Positions 1-11,270 are shown, numbered from the stretch's first letter. The stretch is DNA of 64,000 nt from Scatophagus argus (GCF_020382885.2 NC_058516.1:4558594-4622593), one strand, 5' to 3'. Numbers and translations: made by a program. The notes: a model not told the origin generated them from the letters alone.

Positions 1-1110
1 TTTGGCGTGAAAGCTGCTGAAGAAAAGGCTGAGCTCAGCTGCAAAATGAAGTCCTCCCTGTGCAGCGGATGGAGAGTCTCCAACACCAGTCACCCTGCTG
101 CCTGTCACGCCAGTCATCCGCTTCCACACCTCTCTGGGTCTTCTGTGTCCCATGGTGGCCTCTGTGTCCACCTGCAGTTGTTCAAGCCTGATGGGGAAAA
201 GAGCAAAGTCCTGAAGAGACACGCAGCAGAGGCGCAGGCCGGGTGGCGTGAAAGCTGCTGAAGAAAAGGCTGAGCTCAGCTGCAAAATGAAGTCCTCCCT
301 GTGCAGCGGATGGAGAGTCTCCAACACCAGTCACCCTGCTGCCTGTCATCCGCTTCCACACCTCTCTGGGTCTTCTGTGTCCCATGGTGGCCTCTGTGTC
401 CATCTGCAGTTGTTCAAGCCTGATGGGGAAGAGAGCAGAGTCCTGAAGAGACACGGAGCAGAGGCGCAGACCGGGTGGCGTGAAAGCTGCTGAAGAAAAG
501 GCTGAGCTCAGCTGCAAAATGAAGTCCTCCCTGTGCAGCGGATGGAGAGTCTCCAACACCAGTCACCCTGCTGCCTGTCACGCCAGTCATCCGCTTCCAC
601 ACCTCTCTGGGTCTTCTGTGTCCCATGGTGGCCTCTGTGTCCACCTGCAGTTGTTCAAGCCTGATGGGGAAGAGAGCAGAGTCCTGAAGAGACACGGAGC
701 AGAGGCGCAGACCCGGTGGCGTGAAAGCTGCTGAAGAAAAGGCTGAGCTCAGCTGCAAAATGAAGTCCTCCCTGTGCAGCGGATGGAGAGTCTCCAACAC
801 CAGTCACCCTGCTGCCAGTCATCCGCTTCCACACCTCTCTGGGTCTTCTGTGTCCCATGGTGGCCTCTGTGTCCACCTGCAGTTGTTCAAGCCTGATGGG
901 GAAGAGAGCAGAGTCCTGAAGAGACACGGAGCAGAGGCGCAGACCGGGTGGCGTGAAAGCTGCTGAAGAAAAGGCTGAGCTCAGCTGCAAAATGAAGTCC
1001 TCCCTGTGCAGCGTATGGAGAGTCTCCAACACCAGTCACCCTGCTGCCTGTCACGCCAGTCATCCGCTTCCACACCTCTCTGGGGCTGCTGTGTCCCATC
1101 ACGGCCTCAG
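1..1110. repeat. Tandem array of ~236-bp units (at least 4.6 copies)
   Basis: The motif GTGAAAGCTGCTGAAG recurs at 7, 248, 480, 721 and 953, so the spacings alternate 241, 232, 241, 232. The 9-bp difference is a deletion between two near-identical heptamers (CCTGTCA and CCAGTCA). Copies are nearly identical apart from a few substitutions, and the last copy decays after about 1090. The array is cut by the left edge of the window, so its true length is unknown. Both strands carry open frames of 80-128 codons per unit. Neither unit length is a multiple of three, so no frame runs through the array, which favours a noncoding minisatellite. Product unknown. Confidence 0.9.
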
Positions 1111-1195
1111 TTGTCTCCCTGTAAAACAAACGTCGATCATCTTTGACGAGCTCTCATGTTGTAAATCTTTATGTGCGGTTAAAGAGCAAAACATA

Positions 1196-1268
1196 TGCCC
1201 CGTGTGAGGCTCGAACTCACGACCTTCAGATTATGAGACTGACGCGCTGCCTACTGCGCCAACGAGGC
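1196..1268 (-). tRNA. tRNA-Met (CAT), elongator
   Basis: Read on the minus strand this is a full 73-nt cloverleaf. The acceptor stem GCCTCGT pairs with ACGGGGC, with one G-U type pair. The anticodon loop is CTCATAA, the T arm is GTGAG-TTCGAGC-CTCAC and the discriminator is A. It matches the vertebrate elongator tRNA-Met closely. A short T run for Pol III termination follows at about 1188-1191. It is identical to the copy at 6585-6657. Confidence 0.96.
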
Positions 1269-1468
1269 ACATGAGGCTGTTAGCTCAGATGAAGAAATTA
1301 CCTGAGGCTGTGTGTATGTGTCGGGAGAATGATCACCACACAAACTAATTTCAGTTCCACAATTTTTTCCTGTGCTCCAGTCTACTTTCAGTCCAAAGTA
1401 ATAGAAAAACAAAACACACAGCCAAACATAAACACAGAATATAGATCATCTACATAGCCTCACACATC

Positions 1469-1540
1469 TTCTTGTTAGTATAGTGGTGAATATCCCTGCC
1501 TGTCATGTAGGAGACTGGGGTTCAATTCCCTGACTTGTGT
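1469..1540 (+). pseudogene. Decayed tRNA-Asp (GTC)
   Basis: The stretch starting TTCTTGTTAGTATAGTGGTG follows vertebrate tRNA-Asp closely through the D arm, the anticodon loop (CTGTCAT, anticodon GTC) and the T arm (GGGGTTCAATTCCC). The 3' half of the acceptor stem reads ACTTGTG and no longer pairs with the 5' TTCTTGT. The A and B boxes are still recognisable, but a functional tRNA is unlikely. Confidence 0.75.
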
Positions 1541-2380
1541 GTGTGGAATTGTTAGGCCTAGTTTTGGGGGGTCTCAGCCCCCACAAATATTCTTAAGCCC
1601 ACCTACATAATCTTGTATTGTTGTTATTTTTTTGTTTTACAAAACATTCTGACAAATTCAATATAAAGGCCAGAATTTGAATTTAATTTTTCACTTACAT
1701 ATGAATCATAAACCTGTCAATTTCCCTTCACTTCATCTTGTAAGGTAGAGAGCCCCTTCAGCATGTCATTACACAATCCACTCGATCACATACAGAACGA
1801 ACATCACTGAAAATAAAGTCTACGTTTTCCCTGCAACCTCACTTATAGTCGGTACCTGCAGTGTGCGCGTAATACACAATCTATGGTGTGTACATTTGAA
1901 GTACTCAGAGCCCAATAGAACATCATTAAGAGGAAAAGGTAGACTGACTGATGAAGAATGGATATAAGAAGGTTTTGAAAGACTTTAAAACAAGAAGTGT
2001 TCAGACATTATTGCTTGGGTAAATGGCATGGTCTTACAGATAACTTCTTACGGCTTAATTACAGTAGATGGAATATAGTTTCATATATTGCTACTGAACT
2101 ACAGTATTTATTATCACCATCAGTATAATAGTCAATAGTCATCAATAGTTTTATTAACTTTCTTTGTAAAGAGTAGGCCTAGTATTTGTCATCATATGAG
2201 CAAGTAACAGGTGAGGAGCTTTTCCTGTGCCTAACATATCAATGACATCTTAAGGATAAATAGCAATAAGCAGAGGAAGATTAGCAGCCATTCATTTCAT
2301 TTTCAGAAAAACACAACATTTTGCGTGCTACGTTCACTCACATCCTGTTCATCTCCCAGGGGCTAATCCCCCCTGGTCTC
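1541..2380. other. AT-rich stretch without recognisable feature
   Basis: No coding frame, tRNA or clear repeat was recognised here. Base composition matches the AT-rich tRNA-cluster surroundings. Confidence 0.6.
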
Positions 2381-2680
2381 CCACAAACATCACCCACAAT
2401 TTTGTTGCTTGCTAATATAAGCTGATATAAGCAAATATCTTGCACACACAACAGCTAAGTCCTATGTGCACTCACAGTGGACATAAATTCATTGACATCT
2501 TACATAGTCAAATTCTAAAGCATTCATCACTGTCCAATAATCAGTCCACTAACATTTCCACCATGCTTAGAAATTGAAACCTTGAAAATGACTCCACCAG
2601 ATAAATCAGGCTCATGAATATATTTAAGAATTACAATAATATAAAAAGTAGCTACATGCGTCCAACAGACTCAAACCCTT
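2381..2680. repeat. Duplicated tRNA-Lys flanking block with tRNA-Lys remnant
   Basis: 2505-2680 aligns by eye with 5535-5715, the block that leads into the intact tRNA-Lys gene. Both share an 'AAAGCATT.ATCACTGT.CAATAATCA' run, then 'AGAAACTGAAACCTT' or a close variant, and both end in TACATGCG.CCAAC. At about 2657-2680 only the 3' edge of the tRNA remains (ATGCGTCCAAC, then ACTCAAACCC). The preceding 2385-2475 is itself repeated at about 3220-3320 (shared TATAAGCAAATATCTTGCAC and CCTATGTGCACTCACAGTGG). Confidence 0.7.
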
Positions 2681-2689
2681 CACATTAAA

Positions 2690-3200
2690 AATACTACACA
2701 GCTCGTATCATGTTTTCTGCACTACAACAGTGGCTAAAGACGGACACGAGAGAGAAGCAGAGTGCTTCTCACTCCCACTGGATTACATACTAACAACTTA
2801 TCTAACATTACATTCAAGTAAAAGTACTGCCAAAGAAATTTCACTCATATAAAAGTAGTATTTGCTTCAAAAACTGCTTCAAAAAGGAGAGTCAGTTAAA
2901 AGATACGTTACTGTACATTTTTTGAAAATTGAATTTTTGAATTTGGAAATTATGGGATGTTTCTCACGATAAATGGCGTAACAAAACCTATTTAAATGAT
3001 GCTACAAATAGAATGCTACAACAATACTGCCTTTAATACCTTAAAGGTCAACGAATACAATTTAAAATTACATTTTTATTTTCTTGAATACATTTTGATC
3101 AAGTTCTTCACATTTACGTCGCACAGCTTCGCTATTAAGCTAGCAACTAAACTGGCTAAACATGGCTGTGACGTCCCCAACCGAGAGTGTATGTGCTTTT
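2690..3200. repeat. Third copy of tRNA-Met-associated flanking repeat
   Basis: This block aligns with 6795-7110 and 7455-7760. All three share 'CGTATCATGTTTTCTGCA' or a close variant, a GAGAGAAGCAGAG run, 'TTACATTCAAG.A.AAGTACT', and 'AATTTGGAAATTATGGGAT'. Its distal part (3045-3175, containing ATTTTCTTGAATACATTT) also matches 7930-8050. This copy has no tRNA-Met and is joined to the tRNA-Lys-type block instead, so the locus has been rearranged. Confidence 0.75.
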
Positions 3201-5690
3201 TTTCCTGTTCTTTCTCCCTTTTTGTCTCCCACAAACATCACAGAAAATTTTGCTAATCTGGTATAAGCAAATATCTTGCACACACAACAGCTGAGTCCTA
3301 TGTGCACTCACAGTGGACATAAATGGGTGGTTGACATTTAAGCCAGAAAAAAGGTTTTTTTGTTTTTTTTTAAAAAAAATTCAAATATTACCCCAGAAAA
3401 TTATTTTTTTGTTGTTATGACTCTTAACTTTCTAAATATATATGTTATGTTTTTCATCAATTTGCTCTATCTGTGCTTTAAATTGTCATATGGTGTGACA
3501 TGAAAGCTATTTCATATAAAGGGAAAATTAGATTTTTTTTTTTCTAACGCACTTCAACATTTTAATCATGACTGCTTTGATATTTAACATTTCCTTGTGA
3601 AAATTTCATATATTTCGTTTTATTTTTCAAAATCATCATGCAACGGAGGACATTGCTCCTCAGTCTTTTTAAGCTATTTTAGATCAATTCTCTTAAACCT
3701 TATAACAACAGTAAGAAATTGCTTGAGACTCTTGCTGATATTAATTTCCTTATGTTCTATTGATATCTTCATGAATTACCACTAACAAAGACATTTTTTT
3801 GTCACAATTGTGAACGTCGCACCAAATGACGAGTGTCACACCATATGATAAACTGCACCACACCACAATGTCAATCCAAAAAGTGTCTTATATGTATTTA
3901 ACACACAAACGAAACAGTTGAGGAAACAGGTTACACATGAATTTCAAATATAGTATAACAGCAGCATTCACATAACCTTAATGATTCAATATATACTCTT
4001 CTTTACATTGTGTATTGAGTAATAGATATTAAGGCATATCATTTTTAAGGCATCCATGTCACTGAAGGGTTTAATTTTTCCTTTTTGCTTCTTCTCTTCA
4101 TACCAGTTAAAGGAAAATATAAAATGACTATTATGACTTTTAAACATTTAATTTAACATTCGCTATCATAGTCACAGTAAGCAGTAGTAATAGTTTTCAA
4201 AATTACTATACAGGTTGTTGCCTAGACTTTAAACCTCCTATAGCTGTCTGTCCTACGTGAACTGGCATGATCTATTTATTTTTCCTTCCTTTCCCTGAGG
4301 ACTCCTCTCTCCTTACAGGGTCTGCATTCAGTCTTTCCCTGTACTTGTGTATCCCTTCCTTGATGAACAGATCTGCCTCACTCTGACAACAAATGCAGGA
4401 AAAAGATCTTACAAGATACAAGATAGGTTTATTTGTCACACACACAATCATACAATGTGCAGTGAAATTCTTTATGTCCCTGCTACCAAATAATAGGTAA
4501 ATAAAAAATTTAAATATTGCAAAAAGAGAACACTTATAAAAAAATAATAAAATTTAAATTAAAAAGTGAATAGTGAAAATGTGCAGTTCTTTTAATGTGC
4601 AGATCTTTTAATATTATGGAAAACTGTAAAATAAGGGTGAATGAAATATAAAATTGTAAAGTGTATTATTTATCACATAGATATTTTTTAATCAAACTTT
4701 TTAAATGCATAAATATTCATGTAAAATAAAGTGAATGTCACATGGTGTAACAGATGTGTCACATGGTGTGACTTGGAAAAACAGTCACATCATAATATGA
4801 CATTCTGATCAGTTAATTAAGCTAATTTATTAGCAAACTATAAACAGCTAGCCAATAGTTACCATGTAATTAGTCACATGACAGCAATGCTGTTTAAGAA
4901 TTAAAAAGTAAAATCTGTGAGAAATATTCATTTTTTTGCAAATAATGTCACACCATAAGACACAAAACACTGACCACTACTGGTGATGTCAGTCTCATAT
5001 CAAAAAAACCACAACTCACCTCATTACTTCGCAACTCCACTCCAGAGATGTTATTTTAACTTCCTGGTTGGGTGTGGTCCTCTTCATCATTAAGATGTCC
5101 AAATTATTTCCCACTCAAAATAGAGATTATAGTGTCACACCATATGACAACAATTTTGCGGACAAAATGTATTTGGGCAGAATTTATTTTTACATTATAC
5201 ACAGACATCAACACTTAATGTGACTACTGATAACACATTAGTACTTTATATGCACTGTAGAACTTTCAAATATTTACAATTTATTTGGAAATATGCTCTT
5301 ATTTGTGAGGGCACTCATATGCCGGACAGTCACACCATATGACATTTTTGATGTTTGGATCAAAACTCTAAGTATAAATCTTAATATACCCACAACACCT
5401 TTGACAGCATTGTACCATATCTTGTCAGAGGAAGAGCATTTAAATATATATTCTTTAAAAATATACATTTTTACCAGTAAGTGACAAATGGACAGTCAGA
5501 ATTGTGTTATTTCTCAAACATCCAAGTCCACTGGGATTTTACATAGCCAAATGCTAAAGCATTGATCACTGTACAATAATCAATGCACTGACATCTCTGC
5601 TGTATATGGTTAGAAACTGAAACCTTTTAAATTACTCAATGTATCAGACTGATGAACAATTTCAATATTAATCACAAAAAAGAGATACAT
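3201..5690. repeat. AT-rich region with dispersed 15-mer GTCACACCATATGAC
   Basis: No gene is recognised. The 15-mer GTCACACCATATGAC or a near copy occurs on the plus strand at 3816 (degenerate), 3835, 4947, 5134 and 5329. It occurs on the minus strand at 3485, 4737 and 4758. A longer variant lies at 4784-4801. Ends are palindromic (GTCA...TGAC) and the centre is an E-box-like CATATG or CACATG. Spacing is irregular. Function unknown. Confidence 0.7.
4411..4510 (-). mobile_element. 3' end of a LINE-like element
   Basis: The stretch ACAAGATAGGTTTATTTGTC, then a CA-rich run and 'CAGTGAAATTCTTT', is the familiar 3' terminus of fish non-LTR elements in minus orientation. No reverse-transcriptase sequence is attached, so this is a strongly 5'-truncated copy. 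Family assignment is from memory of the terminus only. Confidence 0.55.
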
Positions 5691-5691
5691 G

Positions 5692-5764
5692 CGCCCAACG
5701 TGGGGCTCGAACCCACGACCCTGAGATTAAGAGTCTCATGCTCTACCGACTGAGCTAGCCGGGC
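5692..5764 (-). tRNA. tRNA-Lys (CTT)
   Basis: The minus strand reads a 73-nt cloverleaf. The acceptor GCCCGGC pairs with GTTGGGC, the anticodon loop is CTCTTAA, the T arm is GTGGG-TTCGAGC-CCCAC and the discriminator is G. It appears identical to the main vertebrate tRNA-Lys-CTT. A T6 Pol III terminator lies just downstream near 5677-5682. Confidence 0.97.
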
Positions 5765-6053
5765 CTTAAGAGCTACAAACAAAAAAAAGGTATTTTTGAA
5801 ACATCTCATTATCTGGGTGTTTAACATAAAACATTAGTTTTAGATTGTATGCTATTATTATTGGTATTAGTCACTGTCATAAGATCAGACAAGAATGCTA
5901 ACTTGTTGACTATACATGAGCTGCAGTGATGCAGTAAAAGAGAATACCGTGTGCTAAGCCACAACATTCATTCATTTCAGATTTACCTTGTTTTATGCAA
6001 GAGTTTACAACTTTAACTTGTCAACTACCAGCAAAACTATGTTCATGTAAGAT

Positions 6054-6330
6054 AAGATAAGGCAATCCTTTATTAGTCAATAACTGGGAAATTACAATAT
6101 TACAGCAGCAAACAGGATATAGAGGGTGCAAAGCATGCAAGGATAAGAGAAGGATGTGCATTCAAAAAGAATAAATACACAGGAAACAAGTAATCGCATT
6201 CAAAAAGAATAAGTGTGCTTTCAGAAAGAATAAATACACAGGAAACAAATACCTGCAGATGTGCACAGTACAGAAAAGAAAAAAGACTATCTACACTAGA
6301 GTCCCTCAAGTTACGATTATTGGATGGATT
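6054..6330 (-). mobile_element. 5'-truncated LINE 3' tail
   Basis: It starts with GATAAGATAAGGCAATCCTT and continues TTATTAGTC...GGGAAATTACA...ACAGCAGCAAA, the standard 3' tail of a fish LINE in minus orientation ending in (TTATC)n. Inside it, AAAGAATAAATACACAGGAA occurs twice in a short internal duplication. No coding sequence remains. Confidence 0.65.
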
Positions 6331-6584
6331 AATTATTGCACAGATTTGTTTAAGGGACTAAATATGTAGGTACTGATCCTTGCAGTAGTGTTACATGAGT
6401 AAGGATCATTGCACAATTATTACTACACATGTTAGTGCAACTGTGTGAGATCAGCCTACCACTTATACCACATCACATTTTAAATATAATTTTCCAGTTC
6501 AGGAGTCCCATACCACTGTAAATAAGGCTTTTGGTGATGGCATTCTTCTCAAGTGAAAAGTGAATAGCTCAACAGCAAAACATA

Positions 6585-6657
6585 TGCCCCGTGTGAGGCT
6601 CGAACTCACGACCTTCAGATTATGAGACTGACGCGCTGCCTACTGCGCCAACGAGGC
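6585..6657 (-). tRNA. tRNA-Met (CAT), second copy
   Basis: It is identical over 73 nt to the gene at 1196-1268. The downstream AGCAAAACATATG is also shared, while the DNA on the other side differs at once. It is the first unit of a tandem duplication that continues to about 7930. Confidence 0.96.
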
Positions 6658-7288
6658 TTCGACAACACTTGAACAGGAAGTCCTTAAAAACAACTACAAA
6701 ACAGTATATTGATACATTATATCCAATCGCATCAATTGAGAACGTCAACAAAAGACACTTCAAGGTAAAATCAACGAATATACTTGAAAGCCGTCACATT
6801 AAAAATACCGCACAACTCGTATCATGTTTTCTGCAGCACTACAACAGTGGCTAAAGGCGGCCATGAGAGAGAAGCAGAGTGCGTCTCACTCCCGCTGTAT
6901 TGCGTACTGACAACAACAAACCTTACATTCAAGTAGAAGTACTGTCAAAAAATTTTTACTCGTGTAAAAATATCTGCTTCACACGTTGAAAGAAAAGCAA
7001 AGTCAGCAAAAGGTACTCTAAAAAAACGTGACTGCGTTTTTTTTTTTACATTGGATTTCTAAATTTGGAAATTATGGGATGAATAGCGCTACAAAACCAA
7101 TTTAAAAAGAATTTTCCAACAACCCTGTGACAAAAACAGCAAGCATATTTAACGCGACTTTGTGGCTGAACGCGAGTAAATGTACATTGTTACTGTTTCG
7201 CCCTCCATATTGGCTCGGTGACAGAAGACAAGCACACACCCCTTCGTTTAAGGCGTAAAAAAAACAACACACATTGCGGGGTAAGATA

Positions 7289-7356
7289 CGCCCCATGTAA
7301 GGCTCGACATCACAAGCTTCAAATTATGAAACGCATAATGCAACGCATTAACAGGG
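7289..7356 (-). pseudogene. Decayed tRNA-Met in unit two of the duplication
   Basis: The plus strand reads TACGCCCCATGTAAGGCTCG followed by CTTCAAATTATGAAACG. It lies at the position matching the intact tRNA-Met of unit one and keeps the CAT anticodon, but it has many substitutions and small deletions in the D arm and acceptor stem. It is too damaged to fold as a cloverleaf. Confidence 0.8.
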
Positions 7357-8151
7357 ACCCATTAACCTACAAAACAGTATCTATTCACATCAGTTGAGAG
7401 CATCAACAAAAGAGACTTAAATATGAACTCAAAATGAAAGAAAATCCTTGAAAGCCCTCATTAAAAATACTGCACAACTGGTATCATGTTTTCTGCACCA
7501 CTACAACGCAGCCATGAGAGGGAAGCAGAGAGCTTCTCACTCCCGCTGGATTGCGTACTTAACAACTCATCAAACGTTACATTCAAGCAAAAGTACTCTC
7601 AAATAAATTTTACTCATGTAAAAATATTTGCTTCAAACATAGAAAGAAAGGAGAGTCAGTAAAAAAAGGTACTATGAAAAAACATTTCTGAATTTGGAAA
7701 TTATGGGATACAGACTATCTCGCCATAAATGGTGCTAAAAAACCAATTTAAATGACGCCACAAAATGACTACGACAAGAACAAGTACACTACAAGCGACT
7801 TTGTGGCGGGAACACGAATAAATGTAGCTACATTGCTACTGTGACGCACTTCATATTAGCTCGGGGACAGAAAACGGGCAAACATTTTCAGGCATAAAAA
7901 TTAACATACAAATGCAATACAAACACAATACAATAATACAGTTTGAAATTTCATTTTTATTTTCTTGAATACATTTCGAATAAGTTCGTCACATTTACAT
8001 CCCACAGCTTAGCCATTAAGCTAGCGGCTAAATTGCGTAGCTGCGACATCCCACTGAAAGTAGCTGACACACCCGTTAGCTAATTTCGAAATATCTCAAT
8101 GTACAAGTCACAAAAACTTTATGCTTAATAAATGTTGTTTAAAACTCACCC

Positions 8152-8480
8152 AAAAAACGTCGCTCAGTTGGTTTCTTGTTTCCAACGAGAAAACGCCCAT
8201 GTCAGGAGAGGATGAATTATTTCTGTCGGTCCGGCTCCAGACCGTCGACTCATTCTCCTCGGTGCGACCGTGAAATATTAACTTTATTCAGACTAAAGAA
8301 TCTCCTCGATGCGACCGTAAAACATAAACTTTACACAGACTAAAGAATCTTCTCGGTGCGACCGTAAAACGCGAACTTTACGGAGACTAAATAAGTACAC
8401 GGTAAATACACGGTAAAAGCAGCCGTTTAATGGCGGAATTCGTCGTCCCCGTCGGAAAAGTGGCCTTTGATGACAAGACG
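8152..8480 (-). other. Possible orphan first exon or promoter fragment
   Basis: On the minus strand a CpG-rich stretch with an inverted CCAAT box near 8500 runs into TTTTTTGG|GTGAGTTT at about 8151, which resembles a first exon with a splice donor. It contains the 47-bp repeat below. No downstream exon was found inside the window. It could equally be a repeat-derived fragment. Confidence 0.2.
8254..8394. repeat. 47-bp tandem repeat, three copies
   Basis: Copies start at 8254, 8301 and 8348 with the shared core TCTCCTCGGTGCGACCGT, an ACTTTA segment and AGACTAAA. The period is exactly 47 bp. The repeat is CpG-rich, unlike its AT-rich neighbourhood. Confidence 0.9.
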
Positions 8481-8499
8481 TTTCGCGGCTTCAATTCAA

Positions 8500-11250
8500 C
8501 AGCCAATGAAAAGAAGACTGAGCTTGAAGAAGGCACACGCCCACAAAATTGGTTAAAATGTTAAAACATTAAGTACAACCTGATTCAACAATCAATAATT
8601 TTGTGAAAAAAACATTTAAGTTCCACTTCTGCACTACAGTAATGTAAATATATATATCTATCTATCGATATTTCACGTTGTTTTGCACCCCAGAATCTGC
8701 TACATTATTTTTTTCCCCCATCAAATATGAAAGATTGAAAGGATGTGGTCCATGATGCAAGAACTGTTTTCTGACTTTTCCCCAATTTTGCTATTTTTGT
8801 TACTATTTAGGACTTATCAGATTACAGCAGATACAGGTCAATGCATGCTGCTTGGTAAATTTGTATATTTTCATCTAAGTCAATACAAATCCTCTGCAGG
8901 ATCATTCTCAAAAAGAAAATCAGACTGGTGCCAAATTGAGAGCCATATTTAATAATTTAATTTCACCATGCATAAACCATATAGAAAATATTTTACAGCC
9001 ATGACAATAATAAAAAGATACTTCATGATGCTAAAAAAAAGCTAGTGTCACAGATCACTGAAGGCTCACAAGTTGTCATCGGGTTAATCTGAAGGTAGTT
9101 AGTATACGGTTAGATCAACAGGGGGGAATAACAACAGAAAGTCGACAAAACAGTTTAAATAAAGAACTAAACATAATCATGATGTTAGAAAAATGCTGAT
9201 GTTACTTTCATGGTACATCCACTTTGTGTCACAATCGACACAGCATGGGTGGTGCTTGATTTATGTACAGCCCTAACTCTGTCTCTGCTCTTTGAAAAGG
9301 TGGGTCATCATTGCTTTGCAAAAATGAAGCGCACGAGGTAAAGGTAATCAGTGTCCCCCCCCCGACAGAAATGGGGGTAGAAATTAATAATTAATAAGAA
9401 AAAGGGGGTTTAGTGAGTGTTAGCTGATCTGGGGGTACATGCAGAAGGCATCCACCCTTTTTCAAATGGCACTAGTTAGAAAAGAAAAATCATGACAAAT
9501 ACACTCCTTCATATCACAGAGGATTGGCAACATTGCGCCGCAATTAATACTGCTCATATCACATCAGAGCCTGGTCCAAACATGACAATAAACCTGCCAA
9601 TATGCAAAGAAACACATCTAGCTTCTGATTACAATAACGTGCATTTTGGTAAAATCTCACTTTTTTCAGAAGTCTGAGAGGAAAACCAGTCAAAAAAGTA
9701 AGAAATAATAAAACGGCCTTTACTTTTTCTGACATTTTCACAGAGAAAAGAATTAGTGGCAACTGGGTATAGTCAATCAGTAACCAAAACTGACATGACA
9801 GAAGATGTATCATCTTTCCAAACATCTCTGAGGAATCACAATGTGGCCTCATTGTCAACCAGCATCTCAGAATAGGGAAGCAATTTATTTTTATGGAGAT
9901 TGTTTTTGCTTTAACTTTTGGAATGTTAAAATTTCAAATAATCTGGCACGGCCTGAATTATCCCACTCATGCCAATTAAGTTGACCAGGCATGTGACTGC
10001 AAATTTCATTTAGCATTCTGAGCACAAAAATCTGCCTGTTAATACTGCTTAATTACAATACTGCTTTATACAAACAACAAAGCAAAGCAAAATAAAGCAC
10101 TGCTTCACATATTTATGCATCTAGTCACCTATGATGTGTCCCTCTCTTCACCATCTGCCTTTGGGATGATGTATGAAATGATATACTTTCATATTAACTG
10201 CAGAAATGTTACCAAATCATCCCTCCAAGTGACACTAAGTTTGAGGTGTCATAAGCCAGCGGGTGAAGAAGTGAGAGAAAGATGCTGAACCATTTAATTT
10301 ACAGCTCCATCAGCTCCATTACTGGATGTAATCATATAGCAATAAAACCGGAACAAAAGCATCGCTTTAACAAAATCTTAATAGTAATATGACATGAAAA
10401 AAGATTAAAGTAGGCATTGATCAAAAAACTACATAGTGTGTTACTGTGTAATTACTTTTCAGTCGGTGGAACAGAAGAGGGAGCTGTAGAGTAAAGAGTC
10501 TTAAAAGAGGAATGAAAACAGAATAGGTCCAAGTCACTTCAGTTCCATTCAGAGGAATGAGGACGTGTTACAGACGAGTGATTCACTTTATTCATTTATC
10601 CATTCATTCATTCATTCATTCATTCATTCATTCATCCAGCTGTCTACTGTTATGAAGTCAGTGCTTCTTCTTCTCTGGAGGAGGATCAAAGGAATTCCTT
10701 GACAGACAGAAAACAAAGTAATTTCTTACCTCCAGAATTTGACGAGGACATCGGTCACTACATTGGCTTAAACAGAAGCATTACTGCCTTTTTCACTGAA
10801 ACCATTTGTGACCACTGGGTGACACATGTTCATAAGCTTGCGGCTGGCAGTATCATTTGGATTCTGCGCTAAATGTGAACCATGTTAACCCAAGTAGTTG
10901 ACCACTCGCCCAACAGTGAAACCAAAAATTTGTCTGACAAACAAAAACTGTCAAGGCCTCCTTTTAAGAAAGAAGATATGAAGACACAGATGGATCACAC
11001 AGTGTTTTCCCTACATAGTGTTGATGCAATGCTACTATAAAGTTTTCCTTTCTCTGATTGTTTATTTCTATTGAATAAGGCTGGAAAAGTTTCCTTCCAA
11101 TTATTCAGTGTTCCAGTAATTCATTTTTGTATGGCCACATTACGAATTTTGTATGTTCTTTTGAAGCTTCAAGTCTGTCGTTTGAGTTTAACTAAGGATT
11201 TGCTAATATCTTACGTGTAAAATGTATGGAGTCACTGTATCCTCCCATCT
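8500..11250. other. Intergenic DNA or distal 3' UTR of chn1
   Basis: No coding frame was recognised. Several TTTATT hexamers (AATAAA on the minus strand) occur, for example 11061-11066 and around 9886 and 10588. A long alternative 3' UTR of chn1 could therefore extend here, but nothing in the sequence fixes its end. A C9 run lies near 9356. Confidence 0.5.
10601..10635. repeat. (CATT)n microsatellite
   Basis: Nearly perfect CATT tetranucleotide repeat, about nine units. Confidence 0.9.
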
Positions 11251-11270
11251 AGTTGTCACAATTATATATT

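Larger units (their letters stand above)
6585..7930. repeat. Tandem duplication of tRNA-Met plus ~630 bp of flank
   Basis: Unit one (6585-7288) starts with the intact tRNA-Met. Unit two (7289 to about 7930) starts with a decayed one. Shared landmarks, in order, are ACAAAACAGTAT, CTTGAAAGCC, TCATGTTTTCTGCA, AATTTGGAAATTATGGGAT, AACCAATTTAAA and the TATT(G/A)GCTCGG-GACAGAA run. Divergence is substantial, so the duplication is old. Confidence 0.85.

Noticed and set aside
182-1129. Series of overlapping minus-strand frames of 80-128 codons in the tandem array
   Set aside because: They recur only because the DNA unit recurs. Unit lengths are not multiples of three, and no known protein or splice pattern fits.
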